A stretch of 64,000 nt of DNA from Chryseobacterium sp. W4I1 (lineage in GTDB: Bacteria > Bacteroidota > Bacteroidia > Flavobacteriales > Weeksellaceae), in assembly GCF_030816115.1 (NCBI RefSeq), contig NZ_JAUSXQ010000001.1, forward strand, positions 3,887,001-3,951,000, written 5' to 3'. Positions 43,537 to 52,577 of the stretch are shown one piece after another. Below the pieces are notes generated by a model. It was not told the DNA's origin. It was given only the letters and a program-made list of their open reading frames with translations, and ran no database searches. Both the position numbers and the translations under genes were made by a program. The number at the start of each line of letters is the position of its first letter. Within the stretch, counting starts at the first letter, position 1.

Positions 43537-44280
43537 ATGATCAAGACTGTCATTATCGAAGATGAAAAACCGGCTTCAAGGAAATTAGAAAGAATGCTGA
43601 GTAATTTTCCTGAAATAGAAATAGTGGGAAAAATAGAATCAGTAGAAGAAGGCGTTGCCTGGTTTTCTGAAAATGAACATCCGCAGCTGATTTTTTCCGA
43701 CATTGTTCTTGGAGATGGCCTTTCTTTTGATATTTTTGAGAAAATACCTACCAAAGGCTTTATCATTTATACCACAGCTTTTGATCAGTATACGCTGAAA
43801 GCTTTCAAACTGAACAGCATCGATTATCTTTTAAAGCCAATCCTGGAGGAAGATCTTTCGGGAGCAGTGGAAAAGTTCAAATCCTTTATCCCTTCCAATA
43901 ATACAACAGGGTCTGAGGATATCAAACAACTCATCAGAAAAGAAAAATCTACACTTTCCAGGGTTTTGGTGAAGATAGGATATAACCTGAAAATTGTTCA
44001 GACCCCGGAAATAAGCTGCTTCTTCAGTGAAAATAAAATTGTCTATCTCCAGACGGAAGATAGAATCTATCCCTCAGATTTCACACTGGATGAGCTGGAA
44101 GATGTTCTTGAAGAAAAAAAGTTTTTCCGGGTCAACAGACAGTTTATCATCAATTCAGATTTTATAAAAAATATCCACACATCACCGAATTACAAGGTAG
44201 ATCTGACATTTCAGCCGCAGGAAGAGATTACCGTGAGCCGTGACCGGGTGAAAGATTTTAAAGACTGGCTGGTGGGATGA
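43537..44280 (+). CDS. LytTR-family response regulator
   Basis: A 247-residue protein: receiver domain (1-120) with acidic pocket EDE (8-10), phospho-acceptor Asp55 in LIFSDIVLG and Lys in YLLKPI; then a LytTR DNA-binding domain (about 145-247) with YLQTEDRIYPSDFTLDELE and FFRVNRQFIIN. LytTR domains bind pairs of 9-bp direct repeats about 12 bp apart, which is the geometry found at three promoters in this cluster. The cognate kinase is almost certainly the LytS-like protein encoded at 40341. Confidence 0.94.
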   Translation: MIKTVIIEDEKPASRKLERMLSNFPEIEIVGKIESVEEGVAWFSENEHPQLIFSDIVLGDGLSFDIFEKIPTKGFIIYTTAFDQYTLKAFKLNSIDYLLKPILEEDLSGAVEKFKSFIPSNNTTGSEDIKQLIRKEKSTLSRVLVKIGYNLKIVQTPEISCFFSENKIVYLQTEDRIYPSDFTLDELEDVLEEKKFFRVNRQFIINSDFIKNIHTSPNYKVDLTFQPQEEITVSRDRVKDFKDWLVG

Positions 44281-44285
44281 CTTAT

Positions 44286-44313
44286 AGAATCAAGAGCCAA
44301 GAGCCAAGAATCA
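44286..44313 (+). repeat. Tandem heptamer repeat
   Basis: Four consecutive units AGAATCA, AGAGCCA, AGAGCCA, AGAATCA (pattern AGARYCA), directly after the response regulator stop. More degenerate copies and an AGATTTCAGA-type stretch follow to about 44352. It resembles dispersed intergenic repeats of flavobacteria. Confidence 0.7.
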
Positions 44314-44450
44314 AGAAAAAAGATTTCAGATGTAAGATATCAGACTTCAGACTTTAATTACGTGAGGTGTTTTACAGGAGATCAACGCTTATAACATGAA
44401 TTTGGCTTGCGTACCCAAGCTTTTTTACTCTAAAACTCTCAAACCCGAAA

Positions 44451-45347
44451 TTACCTGTAATCGATCCTGTTAGACTCAGTGTCTTCAAGCTGTTTTATGA
44501 TAGATTGAGGGATCTCATCACTGTCGATAGGAAAGCTGATAGAATCTGAAATAAAGGTCTTTCGGTCTGCTTTCTGAAAGATCTCGAACAGAGCAATAGG
44601 CTCTTGATTAAAACTGATACACGTACTTATAAAATGCACTTCATGGAGCTTGTATTCTGGATTTTTAAGCTTTTCCTTGATATCTTTTATCCTTGAGATA
44701 AAATGTCGCTGACGGATGAATGTATTGCTGTTCATAATGATGAACACGTAATCTGAATAAGCGGTCACTTTTCCGAAATATTTGTGATGGTCGCCACCGC
44801 TTCTTTCGATGAAATATTCGCCGGTGGTTTCAGATTTATAGATTTCCATTGCCGAACGCCATATCCGCTCTTCCTGAGCCTGAACGGGCTTCTCCGGGAG
44901 ATTTCTGTTGTAAGAGTACCAGCAACCTACCAAACGGTCTAAAAGCGCTGTATTCTGCTTTACATTATTCATATCGATCCTGAGATCATTAAAGTTGAAT
45001 GATTCTGTATTGGAATTAATGAAATCTATATAACTCGAGTATCCCAAAATTTTGACGATCTGGCTTAGTTTGGCTAGATTTGGTTTGCTTAAAACAGCAT
45101 TTTCATTCTGACGGTATTTCTTTAATTTATTGATGATCAGGTGTTCGTACAAATAATTTAAGCCTAAAAGATCCGGATCTTTTTTTATTTCCTTTTCCGC
45201 ATGATCATTAATGATGAGGTCATTAAGCTCTGCGCTGATGTATGACCATTCTGTTTTCGTTACGTCTTCCCAGGCATTCTTCTTTAAAAAATGCTGGCTC
45301 AGGAAATTCATCAATTTCTCAAGATGCAGAATATCTTCTTTTTTCAT
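44451..45347 (-). CDS. Hypothetical cytoplasmic protein
   Basis: A 298-residue protein with no signal peptide or membrane segment and no family I recognise. The N-terminal half is helical (KKEDILHLEKLMNFLSQHFL and ILGYSSYIDFIN, the latter resembling a transcription-regulator or kinase-linked helix bundle). The C-terminal half (about 135-290) appears beta-rich, with LVGCWYSYNRN and ERSGGDHHKYFGKVTAYSDY reminiscent of a ligand-binding beta domain. It is a lone minus-strand gene between the LytTR cluster and the Cys/Gly-tail cluster. No function is assigned. Confidence 0.7.
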   Translation of the reverse strand: MKKEDILHLEKLMNFLSQHFLKKNAWEDVTKTEWSYISAELNDLIINDHAEKEIKKDPDLLGLNYLYEHLIINKLKKYRQNENAVLSKPNLAKLSQIVKILGYSSYIDFINSNTESFNFNDLRIDMNNVKQNTALLDRLVGCWYSYNRNLPEKPVQAQEERIWRSAMEIYKSETTGEYFIERSGGDHHKYFGKVTAYSDYVFIIMNSNTFIRQRHFISRIKDIKEKLKNPEYKLHEVHFISTCISFNQEPIALFEIFQKADRKTFISDSISFPIDSDEIPQSIIKQLEDTESNRIDYR

Positions 45348-45466
45348 CAGTATATTAAATTTTATAAGACTAATATAAGATTTTTATACATCCAAATAAG
45401 ATTTACGAAAGACTTTTATATTTTAAAATCAAATGATATTTGAGTAGAAAAATAAAAGTTAACACA

Positions 45467-46216
45467 ATGGAAACAACAATCTTATTAAAAGACGAAATCC
45501 TTTGGAATCGAATTCAAAGCTTTTCATTAGATGCTTCAGATGCTGATTTTCCTTTTTCTAAAAAGCTGGCCAAAGAAGAAGGCTGGACTTTAGATTTTAC
45601 CATGAAAGCTATTCAGGAGTACAAAAAATTTGTTTATCTCTGCTGCACGCTTCCCAACGGTGCCTCTCCAAGCGAAACAGTAGATAAAGTATGGCATATG
45701 CATCTTATTTATACCCAGAATTACTGGGAAGAATTCTGTCCCAATATCCTGAAAAGAAAGCTTCATCACCATCCTTCAAAAGGAGGTTTTAAAGAAAAAG
45801 ACAAACACCAGACCTGGTTTTCAGACACTCTGAAAAGTTACCGGGAGATCTTCCAAGAAGAAGCGCCAAAAGACATTTGGCACGAAAAAGAGCCTCCAAA
45901 AATAAGTAAGATTTGGTTGAAAAAAATTAGGATTATTCCATTATTACTGGTTTTATTTATGCTGTCATCCTGTCTCGGCGAAGTTTTAAGCACTATAGGA
46001 ACAATTGTTCTGTCCTTCGCAGGCATTATAGTTTTTGCTCTATTCCTTTCCTTATTCGGGAGTGCTAACGTGGAGGTTAACGGGAAAAAGAAAGATGACG
46101 GAAGCATAGGAAACAGCAGCGATGGCGGAGGCTCCAGTTGCAGTGGAGGAGGAAGCGGATGTGGAAGTGGCTGCGGCGGAGGTTGTGGCGGTTGCGGAGG
46201 GGGATGTGGCGGTTAA
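45467..46216 (+). CDS. GRDP-like membrane protein with Cys/Gly-rich tail
   Basis: A 249-residue protein. The N-terminal part (about 1-125) contains VDKVWHMHLIYTQNYWEEFC (near 69-88), like the W-H-x-H core of glycine-rich-domain-containing (GRDP-like) proteins. Two hydrophobic segments follow (about 160-205), then a tail dominated by Gly and Cys (CGSGCGGGCGGCGGGCGG), as in TIGR04222-type membrane proteins. A metal-binding or lipid-anchored role is possible but not known. The start was placed at the ATG 45467 rather than the in-frame TTG at 45440. It heads a three-gene run of membrane proteins. Confidence 0.75.
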   Translation: METTILLKDEILWNRIQSFSLDASDADFPFSKKLAKEEGWTLDFTMKAIQEYKKFVYLCCTLPNGASPSETVDKVWHMHLIYTQNYWEEFCPNILKRKLHHHPSKGGFKEKDKHQTWFSDTLKSYREIFQEEAPKDIWHEKEPPKISKIWLKKIRIIPLLLVLFMLSSCLGEVLSTIGTIVLSFAGIIVFALFLSLFGSANVEVNGKKKDDGSIGNSSDGGGSSCSGGGSGCGSGCGGGCGGCGGGCGG

Positions 46217-46229
46217 AAAATCAGAAGCT

Positions 46230-46583
46230 ATGAAAAAGATACTATTATACTCAGTACCGCTAATGGGAAGCATGATCTGGCTAGTTCTTACACATCATCT
46301 TTATAATCCCATTTCTATGAAAGGGCCGGAATTTCTAAAATTTTACTTAATTCTTCTCATTAGTTTCTATACTTTTATCATAATCCTGAAATCTTTTAAA
46401 GAAGGAAATTCAAAAATTGCTTCTTATTTTATGATTTTCATTTTAATAATAGGAACCGTGAAACTGATAAAAGGATTAACGCTGGGAAAACCGGTCGGAT
46501 ATCTCATCGTGCTGCTGATCATACAAGGCATTGTGATTGTATGTCAGCCTGGTCCAAAAGCAAATACTAAAAAGCAAATCTGA
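46230..46583 (+). CDS. Small membrane protein
   Basis: A 117-residue protein with four predicted membrane segments (for example LLYSVPLMGSMIWLVL and YLIVLLIIQGIVIVC). The start at 46230 gives a normal N-terminus; the longer frame from 46122 runs through the Cys/Gly tail of the previous gene and is not credible. It begins 13 nt after that gene and ends 5 nt before the next, so the three are likely cotranscribed. No family is recognised. Confidence 0.65.
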   Translation: MKKILLYSVPLMGSMIWLVLTHHLYNPISMKGPEFLKFYLILLISFYTFIIILKSFKEGNSKIASYFMIFILIIGTVKLIKGLTLGKPVGYLIVLLIIQGIVIVCQPGPKANTKKQI

Positions 46584-46588
46584 AAGGG

Positions 46589-47410
46589 ATGGTAAAAAGC
46601 AACATCATGACCAGAAAATTTACAGAAAAGGAGAAAAATATTCTATATAAAGATATTCCTATACAAAAGCAGGACTATGAAGTGAATTGGGAAACGTATC
46701 TCTTTATTATTTTGAACATTATGTTTTCTGTACTCATTTTTAAAGCATTAATATTTGATTATAATCCCTTTTTAAAAGAAGAGGGCTTTTCCCTTTGGAT
46801 TGCAATAATTTACGTTTTAATAGTGATTATCCTGGTTTTCATCGTTCCTTATTTGCTGACAGTTTTTATGTTGAATTTAATAAGGAATATAATAGTTTAT
46901 TCAAGGTATGGGAAATATGCTGAAGAGAATGCACTTGAAACTACAGAAATAGAGGTTTTTCAGGGAGATAAGGATGAAGACTTTATCATACAGGTTTTCA
47001 ATGCAAAAGAAGAAAAAATAGAAATTAAGATAGCGCTGAAAATATCAGTAGAATACTCGGTAAAAGAAGATTTCCTGAAAGAAATTGGAAATTACGGACC
47101 AAAGGGCTCAGAAAAAATTGATGTCCCTCTTCAGGATATTTTGAAGATTTTTAATGCTAAAATCTTTACTAAAAAAGCCGGATTAATATTAAAGGATTAT
47201 TCTACGACCGTAAAACTGGATTCAAGTGAGAAAATATACTATTTCCGTGATTTTCTGAAAACAAAATATAATCTGGTGTATGCTAAGAAAATAAATGAAG
47301 TACTTTTCGTCAATTTCTATGGAGATGATATGGCAAAAGACATAGATATACTGGTGAAAGATGTGGAAAGCAAGGTTGAATATTATTATAATGAAGATCG
47401 GCTATTGTAA
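46589..47410 (+). CDS. Membrane protein of unknown function
   Basis: A 273-residue protein with two strong membrane helices (about 36-55 and 70-100) followed by a soluble domain of about 170 residues rich in Lys, Glu and beta strands (EIEVFQGDKDEDFIIQVFNA). I do not recognise the family. An alternative start is the Met at residue 7 (46607). It is the last gene of the run begun by the Cys/Gly-tail protein, and the shared context suggests they form one envelope-associated unit. Confidence 0.65.
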   Translation: MVKSNIMTRKFTEKEKNILYKDIPIQKQDYEVNWETYLFIILNIMFSVLIFKALIFDYNPFLKEEGFSLWIAIIYVLIVIILVFIVPYLLTVFMLNLIRNIIVYSRYGKYAEENALETTEIEVFQGDKDEDFIIQVFNAKEEKIEIKIALKISVEYSVKEDFLKEIGNYGPKGSEKIDVPLQDILKIFNAKIFTKKAGLILKDYSTTVKLDSSEKIYYFRDFLKTKYNLVYAKKINEVLFVNFYGDDMAKDIDILVKDVESKVEYYYNEDRLL

Positions 47411-47495
47411 ATATAACCGGCAGTTATTCCAGACCTATTATCCTTTTCTATATTGACTGACTTCAGTTATAAAATGAAGAAGTGAATGATACAAA

Positions 47496-47527
47496 AAGAA
47501 ACCCGAAACAAATATGCTTCGGGATTT
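47496..47527 (-). terminator. mnmA terminator
   Basis: In the minus-strand transcript CCCGAA (47523-47518) pairs with TTCGGG (47507-47502), extended by A/T pairs, and is followed by a T-rich tract. It lies 39 nt beyond the mnmA stop. Confidence 0.8.
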
Positions 47528-47565
47528 ATAGATATCAGCTTAGCTGATTTGATTATTTTTTTTCT

Positions 47566-48753
47566 TTATGAAATAACTCCGCTTCCGATCAGCTCCTCAT
47601 CCAGATACCACGCAGCAAACTGACCTTCAGCAATAGCGGACTGCGGCTCTTCAAATTCAATATAGGCAGCATTTTCAAACTGATAAAGAACAGCTTTTTG
47701 CAGCGCCTGCCTGTATCTGAATCTCGCCATCCCTTCCATAGATCCTCCATTTTCAAGCTTCATATCCTCGCGAACCCAGTGAAGTTCTGAATTATCAATT
47801 TTCAGTGCTTTTTTGTGCAGTCCCGGAGAACTATGGCCTTCACCCACAAAAATAATATTGTTTTCCATGTCTCTGGAGATGATAAAACAGCTCTCTTTAT
47901 GGCCGCCTATACCAAGGCCCTTGCTTTGTCCGATCGTGAAAAACTGCGCGCCCTGATGTTTTCCGATCACCTTTCCGTCAGATTTTTTATAATCGATTTT
48001 TCGGGATAAAAATTCCAGCTCTTCTTCTTTCGAAGAAAATTCAGGTTTTTCCATAAAAAATAATGGTGAATCTTTAAAAATTTCTACAATTTCACCCTCT
48101 TTAGGAACCAATTGCTGCTGTAAAAACTGCGGAAGACTTACTTTTCCGATAAAACATAAGCCCTGAGAATCTTTTTTATCGGCCGTAACTAATCCTATCT
48201 CTTTTGCAATCTCCCTTACTTGAGGTTTTGTCAGTTCTCCAATAGGAAACAATGCTTTTGACAGTTGATCCTGGCTCAGCTGACATAGAAAATAAGACTG
48301 GTCTTTATTATTGTCTTTTCCTGCTAAAAGATGGAAAATCTCCTTTCCGTTTTCATCAAAACTTGAATTCACCTGAGCATAATGTCCTGTGGCTACTTTA
48401 TCGGCACCCAGAGACATCGCGGTCTTCATAAAAACATCAAATTTTACTTCTCTGTTGCAGAGAACATCAGGATTCGGAGTTCTTCCTTTCTGATATTCAT
48501 CAAACATATAATCTACGATGCGCTCCTTATAAAGCTCACTCATATCAATCACCTGAAACGGAATTCCCAGCTTCTGGGCAACCATCAGGGCATCATTGCT
48601 GTCCTCAATCCAGGGACATTCATCCTCCAGCGTTACCGAAGCATCATTCCAGTTTCTCATAAACAAGGCTACTACCTCGTGTCCCTGCTGCTGCAGAAGA
48701 TATGCTGTAACACTGGAATCTACACCTCCGGATAATCCTACTACTACTTTCAT
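47566..48753 (-). CDS. mnmA: tRNA-specific 2-thiouridylase MnmA
   Basis: A 395-residue enzyme. PP-loop [17 protein letters not shown] (residues 3-19), the catalytic Cys in [12 protein letters not shown] (near 102) and the second Cys in SQGLCFIGK (near 199) are present. MnmA adds sulfur at C2 of U34 in Lys, Glu and Gln tRNAs, using sulfur relayed from a cysteine desulfurase. Its product is the same wobble uridine that MnmG modifies at C5. It is a single-gene unit with a -7 box (TATTTTTG, complement of 48804-48811) about 50 nt upstream. Confidence 0.96.
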   Translation of the reverse strand: MKVVVGLSGGVDSSVTAYLLQQQGHEVVALFMRNWNDASVTLEDECPWIEDSNDALMVAQKLGIPFQVIDMSELYKERIVDYMFDEYQKGRTPNPDVLCNREVKFDVFMKTAMSLGADKVATGHYAQVNSSFDENGKEIFHLLAGKDNNKDQSYFLCQLSQDQLSKALFPIGELTKPQVREIAKEIGLVTADKKDSQGLCFIGKVSLPQFLQQQLVPKEGEIVEIFKDSPLFFMEKPEFSSKEEELEFLSRKIDYKKSDGKVIGKHQGAQFFTIGQSKGLGIGGHKESCFIISRDMENNIIFVGEGHSSPGLHKKALKIDNSELHWVREDMKLENGGSMEGMARFRYRQALQKAVLYQFENAAYIEFEEPQSAIAEGQFAAWYLDEELIGSGVIS

Positions 48754-48870
48754 TTTATTTCAATTTTACGAAACTCTTAACGGGAGTTCTTAGTTTGACG
48801 GGGCAAAAATACAACTAAATAAATTCGTAAAAAAACCATAATTTTAAACATTGATAAAAACGATATTAAT

Positions 48871-49398
48871 ATGAAAAAATTTATTATTCCTTTACTGCTA
48901 ATGATTTCAGTATCTGTTTCTTCCCAGATTACAACAGGAACACCTACATCTGAAGTTAATCGCTGGACCTTTGGTGGCGGGATCGGGCTTGGATTTGGCA
49001 GCAACAGTGCTTTTTATCTGCAGGCTTCCCCGAGAGTTGGATATAGGCTAACCGATGATCTTGAAGCAGGGGTAGTGGGAAGTGTTTCCTGGCAAACTTC
49101 TGATTATTACAAATCCACCATGTTTGGGGTAGGACCATTTGCCAATTACTATTTTGCAAGATCATTTTACGTAGGCGCGAACCTTCAGCAGTATTTTATC
49201 AATTATAAAGACAAACTGTATGATTATAAATCCAATGAGCAGGAAACGGCTCTATATCTCGGAGGCGGCTATATGCAGAGGATAGGAGGAAACTCTTTTA
49301 TGCAGTTGGGATTAATGTATAATGTACTTTGGAAAGAAAATTCAAGTATATTCTCAAGCGGCCTTGTCCCGAATATTGGCTTTGTGGTAGGACTGTGA
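48871..49398 (+). CDS. Outer-membrane beta-barrel protein
   Basis: A 175-residue protein with signal peptide (KKFIIPLLLMISVSVSSQ) and an alternating-strand body (WTFGGGIGLGFGSNSAFYLQ and ALYLGGGYMQRIGGNSFMQL) that fits an eight-stranded OmpA/OmpW-like barrel, ending in hydrophobic FVVGL. Function unknown; such small barrels are plentiful in this group. The gene is single and is followed by the 145-bp inverted-repeat element. Confidence 0.8.
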   Translation: MKKFIIPLLLMISVSVSSQITTGTPTSEVNRWTFGGGIGLGFGSNSAFYLQASPRVGYRLTDDLEAGVVGSVSWQTSDYYKSTMFGVGPFANYYFARSFYVGANLQQYFINYKDKLYDYKSNEQETALYLGGGYMQRIGGNSFMQLGLMYNVLWKENSSIFSSGLVPNIGFVVGL

Positions 49399-49420
49399 TT
49401 TTTCTGGGGACAGAATTTTC

Positions 49421-49565
49421 TAACCACAGATTTCATAGATTGACACAGATCTTTGTGCTTTACTTATGAGAATTTTTATTTCAATGGTATGGTACTAAAA
49501 TTATTAACGAGAAATACGGTTCATTAACCATAGTCATCTGTGTCAATCTGTGAAATCCGTGGTTA
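49421..49565. repeat. Element with 30-bp terminal inverted repeats
   Basis: The left arm 49421-49450 (starting TAACCACAGATTTCATAGAT) and the reverse complement of the right arm 49536-49565 agree at 28 of 30 positions; the 85-bp interior has no gene. Sequences of this ACAGATTTCACAGATT type are widespread between genes in flavobacteria. Size and structure suggest a palindromic mobile or REP-like element. Confidence 0.75.
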
Positions 49566-49613
49566 AAATAAAAATATAATGGGATGGTCTTGGGCCAAAA
49601 CCTAAGAAAACAA

Positions 49614-49641
49614 AAAAGCACCGGAACATTCCGGTGCTTTT
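49614..49641. terminator. clpC terminator, possibly bidirectional
   Basis: AAAAGCACCGGAA pairs perfectly with TTCCGGTGCTTTT around a 2-nt loop. It lies 21 nt beyond the clpC stop. Confidence 0.9.
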
Positions 49642-49662
49642 CATTATGATGATATTATTTGC

Positions 49663-52197
49663 TTACGATTGAGAAGATTTTTCAGTCGTCTTTTTTGCTT
49701 TTGGCGCCTTTCCGATTAATGCGTCTTTGGTATCATTAAGATCCAGGATCACTGTTTCTCCTTCAGATAATTGCTTGTTTACCAGCATTTCTGCCAATAA
49801 GTCTTCAATATATTTCTGGATAGCACGTTTTAACGGTCTTGCACCAAAATCTTTATCCCATCCTTTTTCAGAGATAAAGTCTTTTGCTTCATCAGTTAAT
49901 TCCACTTTATAGCCTAATTTTTCAAGTCTGCCGTAAAGTTTGCTTAGTTCAATATCAATAATTTTCTTGATATCATCCTGTACAAGAGAGTTGAAGATCA
50001 CAATGTCATCAATTCTGTTTAAGAATTCCGGTGCAAATGCTTTCTTAAGGGCATTTTCAATCGTGCTTCTCGCTCTTGTGTCTGTACTGGTCTTTTTCGC
50101 TGAAGTTCCGAATCCTACACCGTCTCCGAAATCTTTAAGATCTCTTGTTCCGATGTTTGAAGTAAGGATGATGATTGTATTTCTAAAATCAATTTTTCTT
50201 CCTAAACTATCTGTAACGTGGCCTTCATCTAAAATTTGCAACAGGATATTGAATACATCAGGGTGAGCTTTTTCAATCTCATCAAGAAGAACCACAGCAT
50301 AAGGTTTTCTTCTCACAGCTTCTGTTAGCTGACCACCTTCTTCATATCCTACGTATCCCGGAGGCGCTCCCACTAATCTTGAAACTGCAAATTTCTCCAT
50401 GTATTCACTCATGTCAATTCGGATCAGAGATTCATCAGATTCGAAAAGCTCTCGTGCCATTACTTTAGCCAGCTCGGTTTTACCAACCCCGGTTGTCCCA
50501 AGGAAGATGAATGTGCCGATCGGACGGTTTGGATCTTTAAGACCTGCTCTGTTTCTTTGAATAGCCTTAACGACTTTCTTCACAGCATCCTCCTGACCGA
50601 TTACTTTTCCGTTCAGTTTATCATCCATCTGAGCGAGTTTATCAAGCTCATTCTTACCAACTTTTGTTACCGGAACACCGCTCATCATAGAAACTACTTC
50701 CGCTACATTTTCCTCTGTTACAGTTTCTTTTTTCTCCTTAACATCCTTATCCCACTTCTCCTGAGCAGAATTAAGCTCCATTTGAAGACGTTCCTCTTCG
50801 TCCTTAAGCTTTCTTGCCTCAAGATAATCCTGGGCTTTTACAGCTTTCTGCTTCATTTCTTTGATATCTTCGATTTTCTTTTCAAAATCAATAATCTCAG
50901 TAGGAACTTTCATGTTTTTAATATAAACACGTGAACCTGCTTCATCCATAGCATCAATCGCTTTGTCCGGTAAGAAACGGTCTGTAATATATCTTGATGT
51001 CAAATTGACACACGCCAGAATCGCCTCAGGAGTATACACTACATTATGGTGCTCCTCATATTTATCTTTAATCTGATTCAGGATCTGAATGGTTTCTTCA
51101 ATATTGGTAGGCTCTACCATCACTTTCTGGAATCTTCTTTCCAAAGCGCCGTCTTTTTCAATGTACTGACGGTACTCATCAAGAGTAGTTGCCCCGATGC
51201 ATTGAATTTCGCCCCTTGCCAAAGCGGGTTTGAACATATTGGATGCATCTAAGCTTCCTGTAGAACTTCCTGCACCAACAATGGTGTGAAGCTCATCAAT
51301 GAATAAGATTACATCACGGTTCTTTTCCAGCTCGGTCATGATCGCCTTCATTCTTTCTTCAAACTGTCCACGGTATTTCGTTCCCGCAACTAAACTTGCA
51401 AGATCCAAAGTAATGACACGTTTTCCGTAAAGAACTCTTGACACTTTCTTCTGCTGAATTCTTAAAGCCAGACCTTCTGCAATTGCAGATTTACCAACTC
51501 CAGGCTCACCGATAAGTAAAGGGTTGTTCTTTTTTCTTCGTGATAAGATCTGAGAAACTCGCTCAATTTCTTTTTCACGGCCAATCACAGGGTCCAGTTT
51601 TCCATCTCTTGCCAAAGAAGTTAAATCTCTACCAAAGTTATCCAGTGTTGGCGTTTTACTTTTAGCAGATCCTAAATTTCCTGATGGCTTTCTCATCTGC
51701 TCAAAATCCTCTCTTTCATCATCATCGTCATAAGCACTCATCTGTGGTGCCTGCCCGGAATTTTTAAGCATGGTCTGGTACTCCCTTGAAACTCCTTCAT
51801 AGTCGATGTCATAAGCACCCAAAATATTTGAAGTAGGATCCTCATATTTATAAAGAATACCTAAAAGCAGATGAACGGTATTAATTTCATTGCTTTTATA
51901 TTGCCGGCATTCCAGCTCTGCACGTTTGATTGCATGATCTGCCATCTTGGTGAAAGAAATATTGGTAACCTCTTCAGAAATAGGATTTAGACTTGTTGTA
52001 TTTAAAGTTTCAATTTTTCTTCTGATTTGTGTTAAATCCGCATTAAGGTTTTGTAGGATTTCTTTTGCAGAGTTTTCCGTCTTTATAATACCTAAAAGTA
52101 GGTGTTCTGTATTAAGAAATTCACTTTTCAGCCTTTTAGCTTCGCTCTTGCTTTGTTTGAACACCTGGCTCAAACCTTGTGAAAACTTATAATCCAT
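49663..52197 (-). CDS. clpC: ClpC-type ATPase (Clp protease ATP-binding subunit)
   Basis: An 844-residue Hsp100 unfoldase. Two Clp_N repeats (about 1-140), AAA domain 1 with GEPGVGKSAIAEG (near 215-227) and DELHTIVG, a UVR-like coiled middle domain (DYLEARKLKDEEERLQMEL), then AAA domain 2 with GTTGVGKTELAKV (near 545-557). This is the ClpC class, which feeds substrates to ClpP and disaggregates proteins. The start at 52197 (MDYKFSQGL) fits better than the one four codons upstream. Single-gene unit. Confidence 0.96.
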   Translation of the reverse strand: MDYKFSQGLSQVFKQSKSEAKRLKSEFLNTEHLLLGIIKTENSAKEILQNLNADLTQIRRKIETLNTTSLNPISEEVTNISFTKMADHAIKRAELECRQYKSNEINTVHLLLGILYKYEDPTSNILGAYDIDYEGVSREYQTMLKNSGQAPQMSAYDDDDEREDFEQMRKPSGNLGSAKSKTPTLDNFGRDLTSLARDGKLDPVIGREKEIERVSQILSRRKKNNPLLIGEPGVGKSAIAEGLALRIQQKKVSRVLYGKRVITLDLASLVAGTKYRGQFEERMKAIMTELEKNRDVILFIDELHTIVGAGSSTGSLDASNMFKPALARGEIQCIGATTLDEYRQYIEKDGALERRFQKVMVEPTNIEETIQILNQIKDKYEEHHNVVYTPEAILACVNLTSRYITDRFLPDKAIDAMDEAGSRVYIKNMKVPTEIIDFEKKIEDIKEMKQKAVKAQDYLEARKLKDEEERLQMELNSAQEKWDKDVKEKKETVTEENVAEVVSMMSGVPVTKVGKNELDKLAQMDDKLNGKVIGQEDAVKKVVKAIQRNRAGLKDPNRPIGTFIFLGTTGVGKTELAKVMARELFESDESLIRIDMSEYMEKFAVSRLVGAPPGYVGYEEGGQLTEAVRRKPYAVVLLDEIEKAHPDVFNILLQILDEGHVTDSLGRKIDFRNTIIILTSNIGTRDLKDFGDGVGFGTSAKKTSTDTRARSTIENALKKAFAPEFLNRIDDIVIFNSLVQDDIKKIIDIELSKLYGRLEKLGYKVELTDEAKDFISEKGWDKDFGARPLKRAIQKYIEDLLAEMLVNKQLSEGETVILDLNDTKDALIGKAPKAKKTTEKSSQS

Positions 52198-52349
52198 AAT
52201 ATATCTCATTAGAATAATGGCAGCGGTGCCATTTATTCATTATCTAAATTACAAATATTTTACCAAAAATCAATTAATGACTTTATGGCAGAAAAAATTT
52301 TATTATCTTATTGAAAATGATTAAGTTTGTTATCCTTTAAAAATTCTCC

Positions 52350-52577
52350 ATGAATCCCGAACTTACTACTTATATCGGTTATTCCGCATCAATTTTCATT
52401 GTACTGAGTTTCATACTGAAAGATGTAAGAAAAATTAGAATTGTAAATATGATCGGCTGTATTTGCTTTGTCATTTATGGTATTTTCAACGGAATGCTCT
52501 GGCCTGTTATTATTCCGAATGGCCTTATCTGTTTTATTCAGGTTTATCATTTGCTGGCCGGAAAGAAGGAAGGATGA
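52350..52577 (+). CDS. Small YgjV-like membrane protein
   Basis: A 75-residue protein with three hydrophobic helices: TTYIGYSASIFIVLSFIL, MIGCICFVIYGIFNGM and PVIIPNGLICFIQVYHLL. The pattern matches small YgjV/inner-membrane proteins of unknown function. Its stop codon overlaps the ATG of the following glycosyltransferase gene (ATGA), so the two are translationally coupled. No biochemical role is inferred. Confidence 0.75.
   Translation: MNPELTTYIGYSASIFIVLSFILKDVRKIRIVNMIGCICFVIYGIFNGMLWPVIIPNGLICFIQVYHLLAGKKEG

Noticed and set aside
46122..46229. Upstream extension of the small membrane protein (EEEADVEVAAAE-type peptide)
   Set aside because: It is the shifted reading of the Gly/Cys tail of the previous gene; the ATG at 46230 gives a proper N-terminus.
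49451..49535. Interior of the inverted-repeat element as a small RNA or gene
   Set aside because: No open frame, promoter box or conserved RNA motif could be seen in 85 nt.
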